In this document: piece by piece, positions 15,256 to 23,064 of the stretch | Layout: every line of letters begins with the position of its first letter | How positions within the stretch are numbered: the stretch's first letter is position 1 | NCBI GenBank assembly: GCA_963816545.1 | Contig: CAWFLE010000007.1 | Coordinates: forward strand, 620,001 to 684,000 | Reading direction: 5' to 3' | Origin: Albimonas sp963816545 | Lineage (GTDB): Bacteria > Pseudomonadota > Alphaproteobacteria > Rhodobacterales > Rhodobacteraceae | DNA length: 64,000 nt | Notes under the pieces: generated by a model | The model's input: the letters and a program-made list of their open reading frames with translations, nothing else | The model's database searches: none | Told to the model about the DNA's origin: nothing | Made by a program: the position numbers and the translations under genes

Positions 15256-16401
15256 TCAGAGGGTGGCGGCGCGGCGGGCGGCCGCGTCGAGCGCGGCGAA
15301 GGTATCGAGGATGATGCGGTCGGGGTCAAGGTTGACCGCCCGCGCGCGCGCGGCACGGGCGGGGAGGGTCTGCGCGGCCTCGGCCCAGAGGCGGGCCTGT
15401 TCGGGGGCGGGGGAGAGGCGGGCGCAGAGGGCGGCCTCGCCGGGGGCGGCCTCCGGCAGCGGCGCGTGGCCGGAGGCGCCGGCGCGGGCGAGGCGGGCGA
15501 GCAGCAGTTCGGTGAGGCGTAGGGTCGCGTCGAGCCGGCCCTCGGCGTCCCGGCCCGAGGCGGCGGAGGCCCAGTCGTGGAAGGCGGCGCGGTCCATTCC
15601 GGGCGCCTGCGAGGCCAGCGCGACGAGCCGTTCGTAGAGCTTCGGGCCGCCCTCGGCCGCGAGGCGGAGCGCCTCGCCGGCGGAGCCGTCGGAAAGCGCG
15701 TGCAGGATCTGCGGGTCCGGGGCGGGGGCGCCGGTCGCGGCCTCCACGGCCTGCGCGAGGGCGTCGGGCGGGAGCGGACGCAGCGCGAGGGTGCGGCAGC
15801 GGGAGCGGATGGTGGGGAGGACGCGGCTCGGCGCGTGGCAGATCAGCAGGAACAGGGTACGTCGCGGGCGGCTCCTCGATCAGCTTGAGGAGGGCGTTGG
15901 CGGCGAGGACGTTGAGCTCGTCCAGGCTGTCGACCACCGCGACCCGCCAGCCGCCGTCGGCGGCGGTCAGGGAGAAGAGGTCGCGCAGGCCGCGGGCATC
16001 CTCGGCCGTGATCTGGGTCCTCAGCCGCTTGGTCTTGTCGTCCCAGGGCGGCGGAGGAGGCGGATGCGCGGGTCGGAGAGCGGCGGCGGCGCGGCGGAAG
16101 ACCGGGTCTTCGGGGGCCATGTCGAGCGTTTCGCGGGGGGGCGGCGCGCCGAAAGGCTGCCGGCGGGGCGACGGAGGAACGCGGGCGATGCGCCAGGCGA
16201 GGGTGGCCTTGCCCACGCCGCGGGGGCCGGTGAGCATCCAGGCGTGATGCAGGCGGCCGGAGGCGAGGGCATCGAGGAAGGCGCGCTCGGCGGCTTCCTG
16301 GCCGTAGAGGCGGCGGTTTCGCGGGGGTGCGGGGCGCCCTCGACGCGGTCGGGCTCGGGCGGGAGGGGGTCGTCGCCGGTGTAGGGCTTGCGGGCCTCAG
16401 A
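15256..16401 (-). CDS. holB: DNA polymerase III delta' subunit (frame broken by indels)
   Basis: Clamp-loader subunit of the replicative polymerase. Pieces in different frames rebuild a normal protein: PYTGDDPLPPEPDRVEGAPH at the N terminus, Walker A-like GPRGVGKATLAWRIA, RLRTQITAEDARGLRDLFSL, VAVVDSLDELNVLAANALLK (sensor/Walker B region), then a 15256-15747 frame ending in ALDAAARRAATL. Frames change at least near 16100, 16230, 16300 and 15860. The exact start is unclear because the overlap with the tmk stop at 16397 also seems to carry an indel. An essential gene in this state points to consensus errors. Confidence 0.85.
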
Positions 16402-17038
16402 CCATCCGCGAGGGCTTCGTACGCGCGGCGGCCACGGTCCCGGCGTCGCCGGAGGCGTCGATCAGGCGGCAGCGGTCGGGGTTCGCCTCGGCGAGAGCGC
16501 GGAAGCCGGGGCGAGGCGGCGTCGTGGAAGGCGAGGCCCAGGCCTCGAAGCGCAGCTCCTCGCCGCTCTGCGGGCCAGGCCGCGGGAGAGGCCGGCGGCG
16601 GGGTCGAGGTCGAAGATGAGGGTCAGGTCGGGCTCGCAGCCCGATCATGAGGCGCGTGAGCTGGTCGAGCGATGGCGCGGGCAGGCTCGGCCGCGTCGCG
16701 CGCGGCGCCCTGGTAGACGCGGGTGCAGTCGGCGAAGCGGTCGGTGACGCACGATGGCGCCCGCGGCCAGCGCGGGGCGGATCATGCGCTCCAGGTGGTC
16801 GCGGCGCGCGGCGGTGAAGAGCAGGATTTCCGAAACTCGGGCGACCAGCGGCCGGCGTCGCCCTCCACCAGCAGGCGGCGGATCTCCTCGGCGCCGGGCG
16901 AGCCGCCGGGCTCGCGGGTCAGCACGACGGTGCGGCCCGCGTGCGCCAGGCGTCGCCGCGAGGTGGCGGGCCTGGGTGGACTTGCCCGAGCCGTCGATGC
17001 CTTCGAAGCTGATGAACAGACCCGCGCTGGGCTGCCAT
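16397..17038 (-). CDS. tmk: Thymidylate kinase (frame broken by indels)
   Basis: dTMP to dTDP kinase, essential for DNA synthesis. Seen by joining frames: P-loop segment EGIDGSGKSTQARHLA (DNA 16976-17010), TREPGGSPGAEEIRRLLVEG, a CDRFADCT-like stretch (expected DR[FY]xxS), and the C-terminal FRALAEANPDRCRLIDASGD to a stop at 16397. The frame shifts every 50-70 bases. ATG 17038 lies 3 bp past the dacA stop. The total span of about 640 bp fits a 212-residue kinase. Gene order dacA-tmk-holB-tatD is the usual Rhodobacterales one. Confidence 0.85.
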
Positions 17039-17040
17039 TC

Positions 17041-18218
17041 CTAGCGGCCGCGCTCGGGCCGCGTCGCTAGGCGCCGGTTCAGGTCGAGCACCAGCGCCCG
17101 GGTCGCGCGAGCTTCTGCAGGAAGTCGCCGCGGGCCACGTCGGCGCCCGCGACGAGCGGAGAGCGCGCTCGCCGACATGCCGGGCACCTCGATCGACCAG
17201 TTCGGCGACGCGGTCGCCCTTCGCCACCGGCGCCTCGACGGGGCCTTCGTAGCGCGACCGTCGCGGTCGAGCTTGTCCGCCTCGGGCGACGGCGGCGAGC
17301 GCGTCCTCGGCCGCCGTCGCGCGACCAGCGCCGGGCTGCGCGACCCGAGCCAGACCTCGGCGGCCGAGCGACTGTCGCCCGCGTCGTAGAGCGCGCGGTC
17401 GTTGAACTCGCGGAAGCCCCAGTCGACAGCCGCTCGGATCCGCTGCGCCCGCGCCTGGGTGGAGTGGAGGCCGACCGACATGAAGATGATCCGCCGGCCG
17501 TCCTGCACCGCGGAGCCGACGAGGCCGTAGCCCGCCTCCTGCGTATGGCCGGTCTTCAGGCCGTCGGCGCCCGAGATTGGCGTAGAGCAGCGGGTTGCGG
17601 TTGCGCTGCGCGGCGCCGCGGCCAGTCGAAGTCGTACTCTCCGAGAAGAAATGGTAGCACTCGGGGAAGTGCTCGATGATGCGCACGGCCAGGAACACGA
17701 GGTCGCGCGGCGCTGAGCAGGTTGCCCGGGTCATGCGGCCAGCCGGTGGAGTTGGCGAAGGTCGAGGCGTCCATCCCCAGCTCGCGCGCGCGTCTCGGTC
17801 ATGCGGCGGGCGAACTCCTCCTCGGACCCGGCGAGGCCTTCGGCCACCACCACGCAGGCGTCGTTGCCGAGAGGACGATGACGCCGCTGGATCAGGTTCT
17901 CGACGCTCACCCGGTCGCCGTCGCGTCGAGGAACATCTTGGAGCCGCTCATGCGCCGGGCCTTCTGGGAGACGGGGAACTTCTCGTCCAGTCGACAGGCG
18001 GCCCTCCGCCAGCGCCTCGAACAGCATGTTCAGCGTCATCAGCTTGACATGGAGGCGGGCGGCGCGGGGCGGTCGGCGTCCTTGGCGAGGAGTTCGGCGC
18101 CGGTCTGGGCGTCGATCACCAGCGCCTCGTCGGCGGCGAGGTCGAGCGTCCGCGCTTGGGCGGGGGCCGCGAGGGCGAAGGCGGCGAGGAGGGGGAGAAG
18201 GCGGAGGATGGGGTTCAT
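17041..18218 (-). CDS. dacA: D-alanyl-D-alanine carboxypeptidase, PBP5/6 type (frame broken by indels)
   Basis: Periplasmic penicillin-binding protein that trims the terminal D-Ala from peptidoglycan stem peptides. The N terminus MNPILRLLPLLAAFALAAPAQA is a signal peptide. Joined frames give the three active-site motifs: SxxK in PASM-S-K followed by LMTLNMLFEAL (break at about 18046), SGN in NLIQ...GNDACVVVAEGLAG (about 17860), and KTG in NLGADGLKTGHTQEAGYG (about 17550). The C-terminal PBP5 beta domain reads ...AKGDRVAELV...EVPGMSAS and ends in LVLDLNRRLATRPERGR. I count about fifteen indels, both losses and gains. The ATG overlaps the upstream gene's stop (ATGA). Confidence 0.88.
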
Positions 18219-19259
18219 GCGGCCTCGGGGCGTCTGGCGGGGTGGGTGTCGGGCCGGGGCCGGGGCGCGGGGCTCGCCTCGGGGGCGAGGGCGGCGTCGG
18301 CGCCCGGGCGCGAGGCCGGAAGGGCGGAGGAGGCGGGGTCGGAGGGGGCGCGCGCGGCCGGGGCGGCGGCGACCTCGGGGCCGGCGCCGGGGCGGGAGGG
18401 CGGCTCGGCCGAGGCGGCGGGGCGCGCGGCGGGCGGGGCGCCTTCGGGGGGGCGCGCGGGCCCGGCGGCGGCCGTCTCGGGCGAGGCGGAGGGGCGCGCG
18501 CGCCGGGTTCTGCGCGACGGCGGGGGCGGGTTGGGCCCCCGAGCCGGGGCGCGGCGCGGGGTCGGGGGCGGCGCCCGGGGCGGGGGACGCGGTCTCGGCC
18601 GGCGGCGCGGGCGGAACCTGCGCCTCCACGGGCGCTTCGGGGTGCGGGGTCGCGGGAGGCGTTTCGGCGGCGACGGGCGCTTCGGGCTGCGGCTCCGCGG
18701 AAGGCGCCCCGGCGGCGGCGGGCGCTTCCGGCGCGGCCGGGGACGGCGCGGAGGTGGCGGGCTGCGCCGCGGCGGCGGGGCTCTCGGCGTTCGCGGACGG
18801 ATCGGAAGCCGGCGAAGCCTCGCGGCGCGGCGCGGAGGCCTCCTCCCCGCCCGAGGCCGCGAGTTCGGCCATGGCGGCGGCGACGCGGGCGAGGATCGGG
18901 TCGTCCTGCGGCCCCGGCTCGCGCGCCGTCAGGCGGACGGGCTGCCCGGGCGCGAGGCCCAGCGCCTGCGCCACCTCGCCGGAGACGACGAAGCCCGGTC
19001 GCGCATCGTCCTTCGCCAGCGGGATGATCTGAGCGCGCGTCGTGCGCCCCTCCGGCCCCTCGACCACCACCTCGCGCGCGACCTCGACGTCCGAACGCGC
19101 GATCCAGGCGCCTCCGAAGGCGGGCGCGCCGTCCCAGACCGCGGCGTCGGACAGGGGCGCGGGCGCCTGGGCGGCGGCCGGCGAAACGGCGGCGAGCGCG
19201 ACGGCGAGGCCGGCGAGGCCGCAGGCGGCGGCGCGCAGATGCGCGCGGATGGAGGTCAT
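18215..19259 (-). CDS. Secreted Pro/Ala-rich protein upstream of dacA (one frameshift)
   Basis: Signal peptide at residues 1-31 (AVSPAAAQ). The folded part, about residues 32-130, reads VWDGAPAFGGAWIARSDVEVA, then TTRAQIIPLAKDDARPGFVV and a VAQALGLAPGQPVRLTARE segment. This resembles the domain that precedes SPOR domains in Rhodobacterales proteins encoded before dacA. The rest is a long low-complexity Pro/Ala/Glu linker. Near 18500 one extra base in a GCGCGC run moves the frame; restoring it gives a run of about 90 further Pro/Ala-rich residues that ends exactly at ATGA with dacA. I see no SPOR domain in either frame. A cell-envelope role is inferred from the neighbour only. Confidence 0.7.
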
Positions 19260-19394
19260 GCGCTTCTCCCGGCGGAGTCGGTGAACTTCGCCGAAGCTAC
19301 ATGAGCCTCCGGCCCGAGGGAACCGCGCCGCGCCGCCGCGAGACGGAAGCGCCTCCCGTCCGGGGAGGGGCGCCGGCCAGAGGCGCGCCCGTGG

Positions 19395-19450
19395 AAGGCG
19401 GCCGCGGGCCGGACGCGCGCCACAGGCGGAACCGCGGGGCGGCCGCCCGG
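19395..19450. repeat. Degenerate copy of the dispersed GC-rich intergenic repeat
   Basis: The segment has GCGCGCCACAGGCGGAACCG followed by a GGGGCGGCC tail, matching the second half of copies A (1957-2012) and 48270-48325. It lies between the Pro/Ala-rich gene's start and the gmd stop. No gene is seen in 19260-19463. Confidence 0.35.
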
Positions 19451-19463
19451 CCGGGAGAGGGCG

Positions 19464-20532
19464 TCAGGCCGCCCGTTCGGCGCGCGGCAGGCCGTTGCGG
19501 CCGATCTCCGCGAGGTCGGCCGTCACCATCTCCTCGACCAGCTCATCGAGACGGCAGGTCGGCGTCCAGCCCAGCCGCTCCCGCGCCTTGGAGGGGTCGC
19601 CGATCAGCAGGTCCACTTCCGTCGGGCGGAAATAGCGCGGGTCCACCTCGATCAGCACGCGGCCGGAGCGTGCGGTCCACCCCCTTCTCGGCGAGGCCCT
19701 CGCCGTGGAAGTCGAGGTCGATCCCCGCGGCCGCGAAGGCCCGGCGGGCGAAGCTGCGCACGGAGTGGGTTTCCCCCGTCGCCAGCACGTAGTCGTCCGG
19801 CTCCTCCTGCTGGAGGATCCGCCACATCCCCTCCACGTATTCCCGCGCATGCCCCCAGTCGCGCCGCGCATCGAGATTGCCGAGGAACAGGCGGTCCTGC
19901 AGCCCGAGCGAGATCGCCGCCGCTCCCCGCGTGATCTTGCGGGTCACGAAGGTCTCGCCGCGCAGCGGGCTCTCGTGGTTGAAGAGGATGCCGTTCGAGG
20001 CGTGCATCCCGTAGGCCTCGCGGTAGTTCACCACGATCCAGTAGGCGTAGAGCTTGGCGCAGGCGTAGGGGCTGCGGGGGCGGAAGGGCGTCGTCTCCCG
20101 CTGCGGGACCTCCTGCACCATGCCGTAGAGCTCGGAGGTGGAGGCCTGGTAGAGGCGGGTCGCCTTCTCCAGCCCCAGGATGCGCATCGCCTCCAGCAGG
20201 CGCAGCGTGCCCATGCCGTCGGCGTTGGCGGTGTATTCCGGCGTATCGAAGCTGACCTGGACGTGGGACTGGGCGGCGAGGTTGTAGATCTCGTGCGGGC
20301 GGACCTCCTGCACGATGCGGATGAGGTTCGAGCCGTCGGTCATGTCGCCGTGGTGAAGGCGGAAGTTGACGTTCCCCTCGTGCGGATCGCGGTAGAGGTG
20401 GTCGATCCGGCCGGTGTTGAAGGACGAGGCGCGGCGCTTCAGGCCGTGCACCTCGTAGCCCTTGTCCAGCAGCAGTTCGGCGAGATAGGCGCCGTCCTGG
20501 CCCGTGACGCCGGTGATGAGGGCTCTTTTCAT
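19464..20532 (-). CDS. gmd: GDP-mannose 4,6-dehydratase (one frameshift)
   Basis: Converts GDP-mannose to GDP-4-keto-6-deoxymannose, the precursor of GDP-fucose, GDP-rhamnose and related sugars for the polysaccharide made by this locus. Seen: NAD(P) loop ALITGVTGQDGAYLAELLLD at the N terminus, GLKRRASSFNTGRIDHLY, catalytic S/TSELYG with YACAKLYAYWIVVNYREAYG (YxxxK), and GNLDARRDWGHAREYVEGMW, all diagnostic. ATG 20532 follows GAGGAAG. An extra G near 19672 separates GVDRT from SGRVLIEVDPRYFRPTEVDL; the corrected protein runs to the stop at 19464, about 355 residues, the normal size. Confidence 0.93.
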
Positions 20533-20579
20533 GTTCGTCTTCCTCGGATTCTTCCGGGTCGGGGGCGGCGCGGGCGCGG

Positions 20580-21988
20580 TCAGGCGCCGGCGGCGGCGTG
20601 CAGGCGGCGGCGCGAAGCCTCCGCGAGGAGGGCGGCGTCGGCCTCGGCCTCGGCGAGCGCCGCGGCTTCGGGGTCGAGTCTCGGCTGGCCCGCGAGGGCG
20701 AGGAGCGCGTCCTCCGCCCCGTCGATCACCGCCTCCCGCCCCCACCGCGTCCGGGCGCGGTGGGGGCGGCGGCGCCGAGCGTGGCGCGCATCCGGGGCGC
20801 GGAGGCGAGCGAGGCGATGGCGGCGGCGAAGGCGCCCGCATCCTCGGGCGGAACGATGAGGCCGCAGCCGGCGGCCTCGGCATGGAGCTGCGTGCCCTCG
20901 GCGGCGGTGGCGATCACCGGGCGGCCGGAGGCGAGCATGTTGGCGAGCTTGGAGGGCAGCACCAGGTCCGCCGCCGCCCCGAGCTGCGGCATCAGGTGCA
21001 GATCCGCGAGCGCCAGCAGCTCCGGCAGGCGGCTGAGCGGCTGGAGGGGACGGAGCACGAGGTTCGGAAGGTCCGCGCCCTCGCGCTTCAGCGCCTCCAT
21101 CCCCGGCCCGTCGCCGCAGATGACGAAGGCGAGATCGGAGATGCCCTGCAGGCGGCGCGCGGCCTCCAGCACGATGCCGATGCCCTGCTTGGCGCCGACA
21201 TTGCCGGAGTAGAGCGCGACGCGCCGCCCCTCCAGCCCCCATTCGGCGCGGTAGGGGGAGGGGCCGGCGAGGGGGCGCACGGCGTCCTCGGCCCAGTTGC
21301 GCGTCTCGCCGATGCGGGCGGGGTCCACCCCCTTGGCGGCGAGGCGGGCGCACATGGCCGGAGAGATGGAGGTGACGCGGTCGAAGGCGCGCAGGATGCG
21401 GGCCTCGGCGGCCAGCGCGACGCGGGCGGCGGCCCGGCCGGCGCGGCCCTTCAGCAGGCCCGCCCCCAGCGCGGCCTCGGCCTCGAAGTCCTGGACGTGA
21501 AGCCAGCTCCGGGCCCCGCAGGCGCGGGCGGCGGCGAGGGCGGCAGGCGCGGCCAGCAGCGCCGGCGCCACGGCGAGGATCACGTCCGGCCGCATCCGCC
21601 GCGCGCGGGCGAGCAGCGGGCCGGCGGCGGAGGCGGTCCACGCCGCCTGCTGGGCGAGGCGCGCGGGCGCCGAGGGGCGGGCGGGAATCGGGTGGGGGCA
21701 GCGGGTGACGTGGACGCCCCGCTCCTCCGACCGGGACCAGCCGCGGCCCCAGCCCTCCATCGGCGCCCAGGCGGGATACCAGGGCGTCGCCGCCACGATC
21801 TCCACCTCGTGGCCGCGGGCGGCGAGGCCCTCCAGCAGGCCGGTGGTGTAGAGGGCGACGCCCACCGGCTCGGGCGCGTAGTTCATGCCGAGCGCGAGGA
21901 TGCGCAGCGGGCGGGCGGCGCGGGTGCGCGGCGCCTCGGCCAGCGATTCTGGCTCGGGCGCGAAGGCGAGGGCGGCGAGGGCGCTCAT
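20580..21988 (-). CDS. WcaI-like glycosyltransferase, GT4 family (one frameshift near the 3' end)
   Basis: GT-B fold glycosyltransferase for exopolysaccharide repeat-unit assembly. Seen: acceptor-side N terminus RILALGMNYAPEPVGVALYT, YPAWAPMEGWGRGW, then VALYSGNVGAKQGIGIVLEA (donor domain start), FVICGDGPGMEALK, and LADLHLMPQLGAAADLVLPSK with LASGRPVIATA (nucleotide-sugar binding). These patterns match the colanic-acid WcaI type. Near 20763 an indel joins MRATLGAAA to RTRWGREAVIDGAEDALLAL, ending at 20580. ATG 21988 overlaps the sugar transferase stop (ATGA), so the two are coupled. The donor sugar is not readable. Confidence 0.88.
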
Positions 21989-22797
21989 TGCCCGCGCCCC
22001 TGCAGGACCACGCCGCAGGTGCGGGCCAGGATCTTCAGGTCGGCGAGGAACGACAGCTCCCGCCGGTAGCGCGCGTCCTCGCCCGCCCGGCCGGCGAAAT
22101 CCGCGTCGTCGCCGCGCGGGCCGGTCTGCCAGCGGCCGGTGAGGCCGGGGCGCATGGTCTCGTAGATGTCGGGCAGCGGATAGAGGCGGCGCTGATCGGG
22201 GGTGAAGGGGCGCGGACCCACGAGGCTCATGTCGCCCACGAGCACGTTCCACAGCTGCGGCAGCTCATCCAGAGACGCGGCGCGCAGGAAGCGGCCGGCG
22301 GGAATCACCCGCGGGTCGCGCGCCAGCTTCTGGCGGCGGGTCCATTCGGCGGCCGCCCACGGGTCGCGCGCGATGTGATCGGCGAGCGCCGCCTCCGCGT
22401 CCGGGACCATGGTGCGGATCTTCCAGCAGGTGAAGCGTCGCCCGCCGCGGCCCACGCGAACCTGGCCGTAAAGCGCCGGCGCCCGGCCGGAGCGCGGGTC
22501 GAGGCGCACCCAGGCCAGCAGCGTGAGGGTGAGAACGAGGGCCATCGGGCAGACCAGAAGCACCGCGGCCACGTCCAGCACCCGCTTGAGGCCGCCGGCG
22601 TAAAGTCCGCGGGGGCGCAGCGTCGGAAGGGGGCGCGGGCCGTGCCGGGTCCCGCCGCGACCGCGCAGCAGCTCGGCCCGCAGGTCGGCCAGACGGGTCG
22701 GCGCCTCGGACCCGCGCGGATGCGGAGCGGGCGATGCGGCGAGGGCGGCTTCGGCCGTTCGCGGCGACGCGGCGATATGGGGCGGGGGGACCGCCAT
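21985..22797 (-). CDS. Undecaprenyl-phosphate sugar-1-phosphate transferase (initiating glycosyltransferase)
   Basis: A 270-residue short-form polyisoprenyl-phosphate hexose-1-phosphate transferase (bacterial sugar transferase family) that starts the repeat unit on undecaprenyl phosphate at the inner membrane. Seen: one reentrant hydrophobic helix GLKRVLDVAAVLLVCPMALVLTLTLL-like at about 68-95, then GQVRVGRGGRRFTCWKIRTM, the catalytic D/E region VPDAEAALADH, FLRAASLDELPQLWNVLVGD and MSLVGPRP with RPGLTGRWQ. It lacks the four N-terminal membrane helices of long WcaJ/WbaP. I chose ATG 22797 after GGAGAGAAG; the longer frame to 22890 is Arg-rich and unlikely. Confidence 0.92.
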   Translation of the reverse strand: MAVPPPHIAASPRTAEAALAASPAPHPRGSEAPTRLADLRAELLRGRGGTRHGPRPLPTLRPRGLYAGGLKRVLDVAAVLLVCPMALVLTLTLLAWVRLDPRSGRAPALYGQVRVGRGGRRFTCWKIRTMVPDAEAALADHIARDPWAAAEWTRRQKLARDPRVIPAGRFLRAASLDELPQLWNVLVGDMSLVGPRPFTPDQRRLYPLPDIYETMRPGLTGRWQTGPRGDDADFAGRAGEDARYRRELSFLADLKILARTCGVVLQGRGQ

Positions 22798-22918
22798 GGT
22801 CTTCTCTCCATCCGACTGCCGCGCAGCTCGTCCGCCGGCGCGGGTTCGCGCCGCCTTCGTCCTGCGTGGGACCCCGTTCCGCTCTCCCAAGCTCGACCCT
22901 GAATTTTGGCTGGATTGG

Positions 22919-22933
22919 TTAACCCTGGTTTAA
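22919..22933. promoter_or_regulatory. CtrA-type binding site (TTAA-N7-TTAA)
   Basis: TTAACCCTGGTTTAA matches the CtrA consensus TTAA-N7-TTAA exactly. It lies in the 267 bp divergent region between the sugar transferase (start 22797) and the BY-kinase (start 23065), in an AT-rich pocket of otherwise very GC-rich DNA. The preceding GGATTGGTTAA recurs at 28998-29008 upstream of the sulfotransferase-like gene. Confidence 0.5.
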
Positions 22934-23064
22934 GGGCCTGGGCCAATTGTGCGGCGAGGGGCCGAAGCGCCCCGGTCCGTCCGCAGAAAGGGACGTCGGA
23001 GAGCGATGAGAGCCTGCCCAACGGCTGCTTGCGCCCGCCCGGTCCCGCCTACCGGAGCCCGCGC

